In this document: positions 1 through 8,989 of the stretch, piece by piece
Position numbering within the stretch: position 1 is the first letter of the stretch
Layout: each line of letters starts with the position of its first letter
Origin: Gemmatimonadota bacterium
Lineage (GTDB): Bacteria > Gemmatimonadota > Gemmatimonadetes > Gemmatimonadales > GWC2-71-9
Assembly (NCBI GenBank): GCA_003222115.1
Contig: QHUL01000050.1
Coordinates: 81,086-145,085 of the forward strand
Direction: 5' to 3'
DNA length: 64,000 nucleotides
The notes under the pieces: generated by a model
What the model was told of the DNA's origin: nothing
Databases searched by the model: none
The model's input: the letters and a program-made list of their open reading frames with translations, nothing else
Translations under genes and position numbers: made by a program

Positions 1-363
<363 letters not shown>

Positions 364-370
364 CCCCCGA

Positions 371-1684
371 CTACGGGCGCAGCAGCTGGTAGGTGCTCGC
401 GACGTAGCCCCGGTCGGACGCGAGCTCCGCGTACATCGGCTGAAACAGCTTCGTGACCAGGATGGACGCGGCGCTCCGGCAATCGAGACACACGCCCGGA
501 TTCGGTGCCGTTCCGCTCGCGAGACTCTGCAGGTATTGAACGAGACTCCCGTCGCCCGACACGGCCGCGCCAACGTCCGTCACCTGGGTCGCAAAATCGG
601 CCGTGACCTTGCTGCGATCACCCGTCGGCAGGTCTGTGAGCACCACTCTCAGATCGTTCAGCACCGAGCTCACCGCTCCGCGCAGCTGTCTCGCGCCGCT
701 CGGGGCAACGGGCTGCTGGAGGTACCACCAGAGCAGGTGGATGTCGCCGCAGTCGAACAGGGATTGAGCGCTGAACGTCACGCTATGGGACGCGTAGTCG
801 CGCACATGACTCATGAAGTCCGCGGCCTCGATAGCCGGCACCAAGAACTGGTTCTGGAGGACCCCCTCGGCGAGGCCCTGCCCAAGGCTCGCGAAACCGA
901 ATCCGATGGCGATGAGCGGGAGAAGCTGCCCCTGCATATCGGCCACCTCGCCCTGCCAGCGCTGGTAACAGATGGACGCCGCGACGTCGAGGTCCCCCAT
1001 GAGATTGGCGTACGCCTGATACACTTGCTGCCGCATCGCGCTCTGGTACTGAAGCCCGCTCCGCAAAGTCACGGTGCCCTGGACGGTCGCAGACCGGGTG
1101 CCGCCCGTGCCGGAGCCCGTGGTCGAAAAGGAGTAGGAGGCACAAGCGTCCGCGGCCGTCAGCTTCACCAGCGCTACCGTCCCGTTGATGCCGCACGTCC
1201 TGCCCGCGAGGAGGAGCAAGACATTGCTACTCGAGCCGACGATGGTCACAGGCTGCATGCCGTTGAAGCAGCAGCTCTGGTCGTCGTACAGGGAGAGGGA
1301 GATGACGGCGTCGCCCCTGGTTACGAACGTGTACGACCACTGCCAGCAATTCGCGCAGCCACCGCCGGCTCCGAAGGAGCCCTTCAGCTCCGTACTCGCC
1401 GGCGTGGTGTTGGGCGTGTAGAGATCGTAGTTCATCACGTAGTAGGGGCCGAACCAGTCGACGCGGTTGACCTGGCTGATTGCCGTAATCCTCACGGTGA
1501 CCACCATGATGCCGATGTCCACTCCAACAGACGCGCTGACACCACCGCCACCCCCACCCCCACCACCGCCGCCCCCTCCGGGGAACATCATCTCTGGGCG
1601 GGCAGCGGGAGAATTGGGGTCCTGGCACCCGGACACCGCGAGGCCCAAAAGCAGCGCGGCGAGGACAACGGACACGAACCGCAT
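371..1684 (-). CDS. Lipoprotein of unknown function with a poly-glycine run
   Basis: The 437-residue product starts with a lipoprotein signal peptide (hydrophobic stretch then lipobox LAVSGC, Cys at about residue 20), so it should be lipid-anchored in the envelope. About 13 consecutive glycines at residues 36-48 form a flexible linker behind the anchor. The rest is a beta-rich domain and a more helical C-terminal half with several Cys residues (CANCW, CLDC). No family is recognised. The start is supported by an AGGAGG Shine-Dalgarno sequence a few bases upstream. It stands alone, convergent with thiC. Confidence 0.75.
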   Translation of the reverse strand: MRFVSVVLAALLLGLAVSGCQDPNSPAARPEMMFPGGGGGGGGGGGGGVSASVGVDIGIMVVTVRITAISQVNRVDWFGPYYVMNYDLYTPNTTPASTELKGSFGAGGGCANCWQWSYTFVTRGDAVISLSLYDDQSCCFNGMQPVTIVGSSSNVLLLLAGRTCGINGTVALVKLTAADACASYSFSTTGSGTGGTRSATVQGTVTLRSGLQYQSAMRQQVYQAYANLMGDLDVAASICYQRWQGEVADMQGQLLPLIAIGFGFASLGQGLAEGVLQNQFLVPAIEAADFMSHVRDYASHSVTFSAQSLFDCGDIHLLWWYLQQPVAPSGARQLRGAVSSVLNDLRVVLTDLPTGDRSKVTADFATQVTDVGAAVSGDGSLVQYLQSLASGTAPNPGVCLDCRSAASILVTKLFQPMYAELASDRGYVASTYQLLRP

Positions 1685-1773
1685 GGCGGCCTCCTGAGAA
1701 GGGCCCTCCTTCCCTCAATCTCGAGCCGCCGCGTGAAATCACCGTGATATGGGCCAGCCAGGCCAGGAGAGAC

Positions 1774-2457
1774 TCACCGCGTCGTCCCGCCGATGAGCCC
1801 GAAGGCGCGCACCGGGAAGCTCCCAAGCCCCTTCACCTTCGCCGGCACCGCGAAGAACCGGAATCCCTGATCCGGCAGGTCCCCCAGGCCACACAGATGC
1901 TCAACGATCGGGATTCCCGCGCCCAGCAGGATCGTATGGGCGGGGCGCGCGCCGTCCGTGTCGTCGTCAATGTTGAGCGAATCGATCCCGACGAGCGCGG
2001 CGTCGCCTTCCGCGAGGAACTCGGCCGCGGCGCGCGTCAGGAAGGGATGGCCCCGGGCGTACCGATCCGTGCGCCAGTGCGCGTCCCAGCCGGTGTGCAA
2101 CAACACGGCCTTCCCGCGCAGCTCCCGCCCGCGAAACCGCGGCGCGTCGAGCGCCCGACCGTCTCGTTCGGTCGCCCGGATCACGACCCCCGGCAGGTCC
2201 GCCACCGCCTCGAGCGGGTAGGCGGCGATGTCGTTCCCGTCTTCGAAGCGATGAAACGGTGCGTCGATGTAGGTACCGGTGTTCGCGAGCATTCCGATCT
2301 TGCCGATCTGGAACGTCGTCCCGGGGGCATAACGGGCGCTCGAGGCGTCGCGGCTCAGCCAGTCGCCGATCACCGGCGCGGGGAGGCCCTTGTAGGTCAC
2401 CATCCCGTGCTCGATCGTGTGGCTGAGGTCGATCAGCCTGGGCGACCGGGGACTCAT
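1774..2457 (-). CDS. Cyclase family protein (kynurenine formamidase-like metal hydrolase)
   Basis: The 227-residue protein begins LIDLSHTIEHGM, typical of the cyclase/kynurenine formamidase fold, whose members hydrolyse small amides or cyclic substrates with a bound divalent metal. The usual metal motif HxGTHxDxPxH reads NTGTYIDAPFH here: Asp and the last His are kept, while two His positions are Asn and Tyr. The preferred substrate may therefore differ, and kynurenine formamidase activity should not be assumed. The start ATG overlaps the stop of the upstream TetR gene (ATGA), so the two form an operon and are probably coupled. Confidence 0.8.
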   Translation of the reverse strand: MSPRSPRLIDLSHTIEHGMVTYKGLPAPVIGDWLSRDASSARYAPGTTFQIGKIGMLANTGTYIDAPFHRFEDGNDIAAYPLEAVADLPGVVIRATERDGRALDAPRFRGRELRGKAVLLHTGWDAHWRTDRYARGHPFLTRAAAEFLAEGDAALVGIDSLNIDDDTDGARPAHTILLGAGIPIVEHLCGLGDLPDQGFRFFAVPAKVKGLGSFPVRAFGLIGGTTR

Positions 2458-2870
2458 GGCGCGGCCGGAGGCGTGGCGAGCACGCGGGCCAGGGCCCGGA
2501 GCAGGGGTCCTTCCGGCGTGCCCCCTTCCGGCGCTTCCCGCAGGACTACTGCCAGGCGCCGTCGCAGCAGCGGATCTCGCAGCGCCCGGGCGGCGAACTC
2601 CAGAGTCAGCGGGACGAACCAAGGCGCCCGCCGCGCCCCGGAGCCCGCGCGGGCCACCGCCGCGTACTGCTCGAACAGGGCCAGGAGAAACGCTCCCTTG
2701 GAGGGAAATTGGCGGTAGATGGCGCCCTTCGTGAAGCCCGCTGCGTCGGCCACGTCATCGAGGCTTCCGAGCTCGACGCCTCGCTCGGCAAGCACGCGTA
2801 GACCCGCCTCGAGCAGCAGCACGCGCGTCTCGCTCTTGCGCCTCGCCCGAATGATACCCATAGGGATCAA
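2454..2870 (-). CDS. TetR/AcrR family transcriptional regulator
   Basis: The 138-residue product has the TetR N-terminal helix-turn-helix (about residues 12-55): a helix with LLEAGLRVLAERG, then LDDVADAAGFTKGAIYRQFPSK and FLLALFEQY. The ligand-binding part is short (about 80 residues), less than the usual 120-150, so the protein is small for the family. It is followed by the cyclase-family hydrolase with a 4-bp ATGA overlap. By analogy with other TetR genes it may control its own operon; no operator was identified upstream. Confidence 0.85.
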   Translation of the reverse strand: MIPMGIIRARRKSETRVLLLEAGLRVLAERGVELGSLDDVADAAGFTKGAIYRQFPSKGAFLLALFEQYAAVARAGSGARRAPWFVPLTLEFAARALRDPLLRRRLAVVLREAPEGGTPEGPLLRALARVLATPPAAP

Positions 2871-3268
2871 AGATACCGCTCAGAATCCCAACCGCCAGCC
2901 GGGCGACCGTTTTTGGGGCTCCAGCGCCGTCGCAACCATGGGGACGACGACGCGGCCGCCCCGCGTCAGTCGGAGAAGATCGCGTGACGTCGCGCCGTGC
3001 CGCCGCGATGTGGTAGCACGCGACGATGAGGACGAGCATCCCGACGACCGAGACCGAGTCCCTCATCAGGATGGCGTTGGGACGGCGAGGCGTTCGTGGT
3101 TTTCGGTTGTCGCTTCGCAAGCAGCGGGCTGTTCCCACGAGGCGCTGCGTCCCAGCGTTGGCGGCGGGTGCGAAGCGACTGCGTGACGCGCACTTGACTG
3201 GGGGGGGTCCCAATCTATGTTTGCGATTCGGCCCCGCGAGCGGGGTGAAGAGACAACCGAGGACGCGC
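2871..3268. other. Gene-free divergent intergenic region (398 bp)
   Basis: This gap separates the TetR operon (minus strand) from the ferredoxin gene (plus strand). I see no convincing gene in it. A minus-strand frame with a short hydrophobic start runs on into the TetR gene in another frame and was rejected. The right end holds a candidate ferredoxin promoter. No repeat or RNA structure stands out. Confidence 0.5.
3194..3221 (+). promoter_or_regulatory. Candidate sigma70-type promoter for the ferredoxin gene
   Basis: TTGACT (3194-3199) and TATGTT (3216-3221) are separated by 16 bases that include a run of eight G. Transcription would begin near 3228, about 40 bases before the ferredoxin ATG. 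It rests only on motif match and position. Confidence 0.4.
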
Positions 3269-3541
3269 ATGCCGTACATCATCGCGGAACCCTGCATCGG
3301 CTTGAAGGACCGCTCCTGCGTAGACGTGTGTCCGGTGGACTGCATCTACGAGGGGGAGGACCAGCTGTACATTCACCCGGACGAGTGCATCGACTGCGGG
3401 GCCTGCGAGCCGGAGTGCCCGGTCACGGCGATCTTCCCGGAGGAAGACACTCCACCGCAGTGGAAGAGCTACATCGCCAAAAACCGGGACGTGTTCCAGG
3501 GCGCGAGCCCGCCCGGGAAGCCGCAGCGCAAGGGATCCTAA
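3269..3541 (+). CDS. 7Fe/8Fe-type bacterial ferredoxin
   Basis: The 90-residue protein is a small two-cluster electron carrier. The N-terminal half has CIGLKDRSCVDVCPVDC, the cysteine spacing of the 3Fe-4S (or 4Fe-4S) site of Azotobacter-type 7Fe ferredoxins. The second half has CIDCGACEPECP, a standard 4Fe-4S binding motif. The tail (EEDTPPQWKSYI) also fits this family. The ATG is chosen because the conserved MPYIIAEPC start follows a GAGGA sequence and a candidate promoter. Its stop codon overlaps the end of the convergent gene at 3538. The redox partner cannot be told from context. Confidence 0.93.
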   Translation: MPYIIAEPCIGLKDRSCVDVCPVDCIYEGEDQLYIHPDECIDCGACEPECPVTAIFPEEDTPPQWKSYIAKNRDVFQGASPPGKPQRKGS

Positions 3542-4017
3542 GTCGCCCGGCCCTCTTTGCCGGCGACTTGCCGCATCCCGGCCACGAGGAACTGCATCTG
3601 TCGCTGCAGGCGATCGAGCTCGCGCGTGGTCCCGAGCCCGTAGGCGCCGTCCACCCCTGCGCGCACGGCCACGCGGTTCAGCCCCCGGGCCGCCTCGACG
3701 AAGTCGTCCACGAGCGCCCGCAGTGCGAAGTAGCGGCGCCGCTCGTCATACGACTCCTGAAAGCGCCGCACCAGCTCCGCGGTCGGAAGGGCACGAGCCT
3801 GACGCAGCAACTCCTCGGGGCTCCGCCCCAGGAGCTCCTCCTTGTCCCAGACCTCCGTGCCCCCCGCCTCGCAGAACCACAGGCGACCCCGCCACCAGGC
3901 CTCGTCCTCCAGCCGTAGCCGCACCAGCACCCGCCACTGCCGCCCGTCCACGTTGGCGTAGCCGACGAAACCCTGCCGGAAGGGCTCGGTCTGATCCGAT
4001 TTCTGCGCGGCACTCAC
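3538..4017 (-). CDS. Conserved-looking hypothetical protein
   Basis: The 159-residue protein has no family I recognise. The N-terminal 55 residues look like a beta-rich module (GYANVDGRQWRVLVRLRL, WWRGRLWFCEA), and the remaining part is predicted helical and charged. There is no signal peptide or membrane segment, so it is probably cytosolic. A GTG start is used. It is convergent with the ferredoxin gene (4-bp overlap) and lies nine bases downstream of the alpha/beta hydrolase gene, so it may be the last gene of that operon. Codon use resembles its neighbours. Confidence 0.65.
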   Translation of the reverse strand: MSAAQKSDQTEPFRQGFVGYANVDGRQWRVLVRLRLEDEAWWRGRLWFCEAGGTEVWDKEELLGRSPEELLRQARALPTAELVRRFQESYDERRRYFALRALVDDFVEAARGLNRVAVRAGVDGAYGLGTTRELDRLQRQMQFLVAGMRQVAGKEGRAT

Positions 4018-4026
4018 GCTTGAAGC

Positions 4027-4869
4027 CTAGCCCGGCGCCCCGCGCCGGGGAAGGGCGCCTCCGGCGGCGAGCCTCCCGAGGAACGCGGCGAGCGCGCGGG
4101 TCGTGTCCGCCGGGCGCTCGAGCGGCACGACATGCCCCGCGCCCGGCACGATCTCGACCTGGGCGTTCAGAATGAGCGCACCCATGGCCCGCACGACGGG
4201 CGGTGGAGCGATCTCGTCCTCCTCCCCGCCGATCACGAGCGCGGGCAGCCGCAGCCCGCGCAGCGTCTCCGTGGAGTCGGGCCTCGCGCGCATCGCCCGC
4301 TGCGCGCCCACCATCCCGGGGACGGACCAGCCGCCGGCCATCTGCCGCACCGCCTCCGCCACCCCGGGCCGGGTGGCGCGCGTGGTGCGGCCCAGCAGCC
4401 TCGGGAGCATCCTGTCCGCGACGGCGGCCGGCCCCTCGCGCTCGGTCTGCGCGACCACCTGGTCGCGCGCGCCCTGCCCCTCGGGCGTGTCGGCGTCGGG
4501 CTTCGTGGCCACGAGAACCAGGGCGCCCACGCGGTCCGGATGCCGCCGCAGCAGCTCGAACACGATGTAGCCGCCCAGCGACTGGCCGCACACCGTAGCC
4601 CGCTCGATCACGAGCGCGTCCAGCACGGCCGCGAGATCGTCCGCGTAGCGAGCCATCGTGTAGCCCCCGCGGGGCGGCGTCGAGACGCGCACGCCGCGCA
4701 GATCGGGCGCGATGCGACGCCACCCATCTAGAGACCCCAGCTGATGCCGCCACATCGTGTGGTCGAACGGGAACCCGTGGACGAACAGCAGCGGCGCCCC
4801 CTCGCCCCGCACCGCCACGGCGAGCTCGGCATCACCCGCGTGCACGCGGATCGAGCGCGCCCGGCCCAC
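4027..4869 (-). CDS. Alpha/beta hydrolase
   Basis: The 280-residue protein shows the alpha/beta-hydrolase fold: the oxyanion-hole segment LLFVHGFPFDHTMW, the nucleophile elbow CGQSLGG (Ser in GQSLGG), an acid region near VIGGEEDEIAPP and the catalytic His in GAGHVVPLERP. Such enzymes hydrolyse esters, lactones or related bonds; the substrate is not predictable. I chose the GTG at 4869 because it lies just after the stop of the upstream PLP enzyme gene, and earlier starts would run deep into that gene. The two genes are tightly spaced and probably cotranscribed. Confidence 0.88.
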   Translation of the reverse strand: MGRARSIRVHAGDAELAVAVRGEGAPLLFVHGFPFDHTMWRHQLGSLDGWRRIAPDLRGVRVSTPPRGGYTMARYADDLAAVLDALVIERATVCGQSLGGYIVFELLRRHPDRVGALVLVATKPDADTPEGQGARDQVVAQTEREGPAAVADRMLPRLLGRTTRATRPGVAEAVRQMAGGWSVPGMVGAQRAMRARPDSTETLRGLRLPALVIGGEEDEIAPPPVVRAMGALILNAQVEIVPGAGHVVPLERPADTTRALAAFLGRLAAGGALPRRGAPG

Positions 4870-4870
4870 T

Positions 4871-5839
4871 TCACTCGCCCCCTGGGAGCGCAAAGGTGTG
4901 CCAGAACACGATCCGACGGAATCCGCGGCGGGCGAGCTCCGGGACCGCGGCGAAGGCCTTGGCGCCGTACGTCGGATCGAGCACGAGCCCGTGCGGCGCG
5001 GCGAGACGACGGGCCGCCTCGCCCAGGGGAGTCGGATGCCCATACCCAACGCCCAGACCCTCCACCACCGCCAACGGGAAACGGGAAGCGGGAAGCGGGA
5101 GACGTATGCCGTGACGTGCGAGCAGCAGCGCCGCCCGGCGAGCGAGGCGGGTCGTGCGCCAGCGGTTGGCGATGAGCCGCGGCGCGACACGCACCCCGAC
5201 GATTCGGGTCGGCCAGGACAATGCGGCCACCGCCAGCCCGAGCCCTGCGGCCGTCCCCCCGGTACCGAGCGGCGTCACGATGGCGTCGGGCAGGTCGGGG
5301 AGCTGGCTCTCGAGCTCGAGACCAGCGAGCAGGTGCCCCACAACGGCGCGCGGGTGCGCGCCCCCCGGCGGGATCCAGCGAACGGGCCCCATACGCCGCG
5401 CCGCCCGCCAGGCCTGGAGCAGCGCCAGCGGCAGCCCCGCCGGTGAGCGCGCCCGCACGACCAGCGCCGCCCGCGCCGCGCTTGCCGCGGCGACGGCGCG
5501 GCTGGCGTCGGTGTCGGGCTGCGGGAACTGGGCGAGCACGGTGCGAGCCCCGAGCGCGCCCGCGTGGACGGCGGTGAGGAGGCAATGGCTCGAGCCCGTG
5601 CCCCCGGCGGTCAGGAACACCACGTCGGGCGGCGCCGGGCCGAGCAGGAATTCGAGGCCGCGGACCTTGTTGCCGCCGCAGCGGGGGGAGGACCGGTCCT
5701 CGCGCTTGAGCCAGAGCGCGGCGGCGCCGCACGCGGCGGCGAGGCCGGGCGCGGACTCGAGGGGGGTCGGCCAGTCACCGAGACTGCCCGGCGCGAGCGC
5801 ACTGCGTATCTTTGGGCTCAACGCCGCTGCACTCGACAC
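4871..5839 (-). CDS. D-cysteine desulfhydrase / ACC deaminase family PLP enzyme
   Basis: The product (about 322 residues) is a fold-type II PLP enzyme. The opening PTPLES, then LKREDRSSPRCGGNKVRGLEF with the Lys that forms the PLP Schiff base, and GTGGTAAGL, which holds the PLP phosphate, are typical of the D-cysteine desulfhydrase/1-aminocyclopropane-1-carboxylate deaminase group. The family removes ammonia or sulfide from small amino acids; D-cysteine is a guess. An upstream ATG at 5881 would overlap the divergent gene at 5868, so I prefer the GTG at 5839, which has AGGGAG five bases before it. Confidence 0.8.
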   Translation of the reverse strand: MSSAAALSPKIRSALAPGSLGDWPTPLESAPGLAAACGAAALWLKREDRSSPRCGGNKVRGLEFLLGPAPPDVVFLTAGGTGSSHCLLTAVHAGALGARTVLAQFPQPDTDASRAVAAASAARAALVVRARSPAGLPLALLQAWRAARRMGPVRWIPPGGAHPRAVVGHLLAGLELESQLPDLPDAIVTPLGTGGTAAGLGLAVAALSWPTRIVGVRVAPRLIANRWRTTRLARRAALLLARHGIRLPLPASRFPLAVVEGLGVGYGHPTPLGEAARRLAAPHGLVLDPTYGAKAFAAVPELARRGFRRIVFWHTFALPGGE

Positions 5840-5867
5840 GCACGCTCCCTTCAGACGAGGACAACCG

Positions 5868-6038
5868 ATGCGGGTCGCCACCGACTACATCCGTCACGCG
5901 GCACGGCTGGCGCGCAAGTCCGCCGGCGAGCCGTTGGGCGGGGCTCCCCAGCCGCCGGACCCCGAGTTCTATCGGACCCTCGCGAAGGCGCTGGAAGAGA
6001 TCGCCGCCGGACTGGAGCAGCTCGGCAAAGAAGAATGA
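5868..6038 (+). CDS. Small hypothetical protein
   Basis: The 56-residue product starts MRVATDYIRHAARLARKSAGE and ends in a helical acidic tail. It has no membrane segment or recognised domain. A good Shine-Dalgarno sequence (GAGGA) precedes the ATG, and its TGA overlaps the ATG of the following RNase D gene. The pair is therefore likely cotranscribed, which is the main argument that this short gene is real. Confidence 0.6.
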   Translation: MRVATDYIRHAARLARKSAGEPLGGAPQPPDPEFYRTLAKALEEIAAGLEQLGKEE

Positions 6039-7153
6039 TGCACATCCGCACCGACGCCGCGCTGGCCGAGGTCGTCGCCGCGCTGCGGCGCGAGCCGCTC
6101 GTCGCGGCCGACACCGAGGCCGCGAGCTTTCACCGCTACCGCGACCGCATTTTCCTGGTTCAGCTCTCGAGCCCCCGACAGACCGCGATCATCGACCCTC
6201 TCGCGGTGCGCGATCTCGCCCCCCTGGGGGATCTCCTCGCCGACCCGCAGGTGGAAAAGATCTTCCACGATGCGGACTACGACCTCCGCATCCTCGACCG
6301 CGACTACGGCTTCCGCGCGCGACGGTTGTGCGACACGCGGATCGCGGCGCAGCTCGCCGGGGAGCGCGCCGTGGGACTCGCGGCGCTCCTGGATAAGCAT
6401 CTCGGCGTGAAGCTCTCAAAGGAGCACCAGAAGGCCGACTGGTCGCGGCGGCCGCTGCCCCCGGCCATGCTCGAGTACGCGGCCGCGGACACGCGGCACC
6501 TACCCGCATTGCGCGAGGCGCTGCGGGCACGGCTCGTGGCGCTGGGCCGTCTCGCCTGGGCGGAGGAGGAGTTCGCGCGGCTGGAGGCGCTGCGATGGAC
6601 CGGGTCCGGTGACGGGGCGGATGCCTACCTGCGCGTGAAGGGCGCGAAGGCGCTCGCCCCGCGGCAGCTCGCCACGCTGCGTGCGCTGTATCGCTGGCGG
6701 GAAGAGGTCGCGGCGCAGGCGGACACCGCGACGTTTCGGATCATCGGGAACGACGCGCTGCTCGCAGTGAGCAAAGCGCTGCCCGAGACGCACGAAGCGC
6801 TGGGGCGAGTGTCCGGCCTCCCCGCGGTGCTCGGTCGCCGCCACGGCGAGGCCCTGCTCGCCGCAACTCGTGAGGGGCTGACACTGCCGGAGGCGCAGCT
6901 GCCGCGCATCGAGCGGACGGCGCGTCCGCCCAAGGACCCCGAGATCGACGCCCGGGTCGAGCGACTCAAGGCGGCCCGCAATCGCGTGGCCGCCGAGCTG
7001 GGACTCGATCCCGGCGTGCTGTGCGGGCGGGGCACGCTCGAAGCGGTCGCGCGCGCTCATCCAAAAGACGGCGCCGGGCTCGCCCACGTGGGGGAGCTCC
7101 GGCGCTGGCAGATCGCGGCGCTGGGAGACGCGCTGCTCGAGGCGCTGCGCTAG
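6035..7153 (+). CDS. rnd: Ribonuclease D family 3'-5' exonuclease
   Basis: The 372-residue protein has an N-terminal DEDDy exonuclease domain: VAADTEAASF gives the first Asp and Glu, HDADYDLRIL the second Asp, and YAAADTRHL the Tyr/Asp pair. It is followed by a probable HRDC domain (about residues 205-280) and a further helical C-terminal region. This is the RNase D layout, acting in 3' trimming of tRNA and other stable RNAs. Two ATG codons (6035, 6038) are possible; the first overlaps the stop of the small upstream gene. It is convergent with the DUF59 gene (4-bp overlap). Confidence 0.9.
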   Translation: MMHIRTDAALAEVVAALRREPLVAADTEAASFHRYRDRIFLVQLSSPRQTAIIDPLAVRDLAPLGDLLADPQVEKIFHDADYDLRILDRDYGFRARRLCDTRIAAQLAGERAVGLAALLDKHLGVKLSKEHQKADWSRRPLPPAMLEYAAADTRHLPALREALRARLVALGRLAWAEEEFARLEALRWTGSGDGADAYLRVKGAKALAPRQLATLRALYRWREEVAAQADTATFRIIGNDALLAVSKALPETHEALGRVSGLPAVLGRRHGEALLAATREGLTLPEAQLPRIERTARPPKDPEIDARVERLKAARNRVAAELGLDPGVLCGRGTLEAVARAHPKDGAGLAHVGELRRWQIAALGDALLEALR

Positions 7154-7458
7154 AACCCCATCAGCGCACGGACCTTCGGGTCGATCCGTTCCGGCGTCCA
7201 GTACGGCTCCCACACGATCGCGACATCGACGTCCTGCACACCCTCGAGCGCCCGCACCACCTTGTACACGTCGTTCGTGATCATCGGCCCGGCTGGGCAC
7301 CCCGGTGACGTCAGCGTCATCGCGATGCGCACGTCGCCGTCGGCCACCTCGACATCGTACACGAGGCCCAGGTCCACGATGTTCATGTCGAGCTCGGGGT
7401 CCTTCACCTGCCGCAGGGCCCGGCGCACGGCTTCCTCGTTCAGCGTCGCAGTCGTCAC
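7150..7458 (-). CDS. MIP18/DUF59 family Fe-S cluster assembly factor
   Basis: The 102-residue protein is a single MIP18 (DUF59) domain. It has the family's VKDPELDMNIVDLGLVYDV segment and the reactive Cys in LTSPGCP. Relatives (SufT, PaaD-like proteins) help mature iron-sulfur proteins. The closing DPKVRALMGF also fits. No suf genes are adjacent, so its client is unknown. It lies 24 bases downstream of the DCC protein gene on the same strand. Confidence 0.9.
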   Translation of the reverse strand: MTTATLNEEAVRRALRQVKDPELDMNIVDLGLVYDVEVADGDVRIAMTLTSPGCPAGPMITNDVYKVVRALEGVQDVDVAIVWEPYWTPERIDPKVRALMGF

Positions 7459-7482
7459 AGTGCTTCCTCCTCGCCCGACAAC

Positions 7483-7854
7483 CTAGCCCGCGGGGCGGCC
7501 CGGGACCAGGCACCGCCGTCGCGCCGCGATCCAGGCGTAGGCGCGCCGGGCAATCGGGCGCACGCCCGGCACCGCGAACAGCCAGGTCAGCCACCGCTTG
7601 CCCGGCAAAAGCCGGCCGAGCTCGGGCACCGCGTCCGCCCCCGCGACCACGCGACCGTCGGGCAGCACGAGGTGCATCGCGGCGGCGAGCGCGGGGAGGG
7701 GCAGCCCGAACTTCGCGACGCGGGCCGCGTCCTGAAACGGGATCAGCTCGATGCGGCCCTCGCGATCCCAGCGGGACAGCACCGCGACCGCGTCGCGGCA
7801 GAATCCGCACTCGCCGTCGTAGAACAGCGCGGGACGGTCAGCGCGCGCCGGCAT
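7483..7854 (-). CDS. DCC family thiol-disulfide oxidoreductase (DUF393)
   Basis: The 123-residue product starts with ALFYDGECGFC, the DxxCxxC signature of the DCC/DUF393 family, predicted to have a thioredoxin-like fold and dithiol chemistry. The C-terminal half (GKRWLTWLFAVPGVRPIARRAYAWIAARR) is the usual amphipathic end of this family. The start overlaps the end of the upstream hydrolase gene by 17 bases, suggesting one transcript. The physiological substrate is not known for the family. Confidence 0.88.
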   Translation of the reverse strand: MPARADRPALFYDGECGFCRDAVAVLSRWDREGRIELIPFQDAARVAKFGLPLPALAAAMHLVLPDGRVVAGADAVPELGRLLPGKRWLTWLFAVPGVRPIARRAYAWIAARRRCLVPGRPAG

Positions 7855-8989
7855 CGGACGCCTGCGCGGCGGCGTCGGCGAGCCGCCCGCGCACCTGCTT
7901 CAACGCGGTGAACGAGCGCCGGGCCCGCGGCGCGTAGGCGCGATTCGTCAACAGCACCACGAACAGATCCCGCTCCGGATCGATCCACAGCGACGTGCCG
8001 GTCCACCCGGTGTGGCCGTAGCTGCGCGGCCCGAACAGATGCCCGACGCTGCTCACCGCTTCCCCCGTGGGCAGGGCCTGCCACCCCAGCGCTCGCGCTT
8101 CCCCACCGGTTCCCCGCTCGGGCCCCGCGCTCCGCGCGGTGAAGCGGCGCACCGTCTCCGCCCCCAGCAGCGGGCGCCCGTCGGGCAACGTGCCCTCCCG
8201 CAGCATGAACTGCGCGAACCGCGCCACGTCGGCAGCCGGGGCGAACAGCCCGGCGTGACCCGCCACGCCGCCGAGCCGCGCCGCGTTGCGGTCGTTCACG
8301 ACTCCGGCGACGGGGGTCCCGCGCCACACGCCCGTCGGGGCGATGCGGTCATACAGGGCGCGCCGCGGCCGAAAGGTCGTCTGCGTCATGCCGAGGGGTG
8401 CGAGGATCTCGCGCGCCGCGAAGCGGTCGAGCGGCTCCCCCGCCGCGCGGCGCACGATTTCGCCGGACAGCATCGCGTTCAAGTCCGAGTAGATGACGCG
8501 CGTCCCCGGCGGCACGATCGGCGTCACGTGGAACAGGGCCGCGAGCGCCGCGGCGCTGTCCGGCTCCTGGTACAGAGGGAGCGTGGCGCGCAGCCCGGAC
8601 GTGTGGGTGAGGAGCTGGCGCACCGTGATGCCTGCCGTTCCAGGGCCGTCGAACTCCGGGACGTAGCGCGCCGCCGGCGCGTCGAGGTCGAGCTTGCCGC
8701 GCTCCACCAGCAGCATGGCCGCGGTCGTGGTCGCCACCACCTTGGTCAGCGAGGCGAGATCGTAGAGCGTGCTCTCCGCCGACACGGCGCGCGAGGAGGG
8801 TGACCACGTGAGCCGCCCGTAGCCCTTGGCGAAGAGGATCGTGTCGCGGCGCCCCACGACGAACGCCGCCCCGGGGTAGGCGCCGGCGTGGATGCCACCC
8901 TGGACGATCGGATCAAAGGTGGCGGCATCGAACCCGGGGTGCGCCGGGGTGAAGGAGACTGCGACCTGCAGCAGAACGACCGCTAGCAC
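7838..8989 (-). CDS. Beta-lactamase-fold serine hydrolase (class C / esterase type), exported
   Basis: The 383-residue protein has the penicillin-binding-protein-like fold: SLTK (Ser-x-x-Lys nucleophile motif), the YSD motif (YSDLN), and GHTGWTG near the C-terminus in place of KTG. Relatives are esterases, D-aminopeptidases or beta-lactamases; this variant looks like the esterase-type group. I place the start at the GTG at 8989, which overlaps the stop of the radical SAM gene and gives a short hydrophobic leader (LAVVLLQVAVSF), so it is probably exported. It is flanked by the radical SAM gene upstream and the DCC gene downstream. Confidence 0.85.
   Translation of the reverse strand: MLAVVLLQVAVSFTPAHPGFDAATFDPIVQGGIHAGAYPGAAFVVGRRDTILFAKGYGRLTWSPSSRAVSAESTLYDLASLTKVVATTTAAMLLVERGKLDLDAPAARYVPEFDGPGTAGITVRQLLTHTSGLRATLPLYQEPDSAAALAALFHVTPIVPPGTRVIYSDLNAMLSGEIVRRAAGEPLDRFAAREILAPLGMTQTTFRPRRALYDRIAPTGVWRGTPVAGVVNDRNAARLGGVAGHAGLFAPAADVARFAQFMLREGTLPDGRPLLGAETVRRFTARSAGPERGTGGEARALGWQALPTGEAVSSVGHLFGPRSYGHTGWTGTSLWIDPERDLFVVLLTNRAYAPRARRSFTALKQVRGRLADAAAQASDAGAR

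Noticed and set aside
2871-3193. Possible small membrane protein on the minus strand (segment VSVVGMLVLIVACYHIAAA)
   Set aside because: The frame has no stop before it enters the TetR gene in another frame, and no Shine-Dalgarno sequence supports a start.
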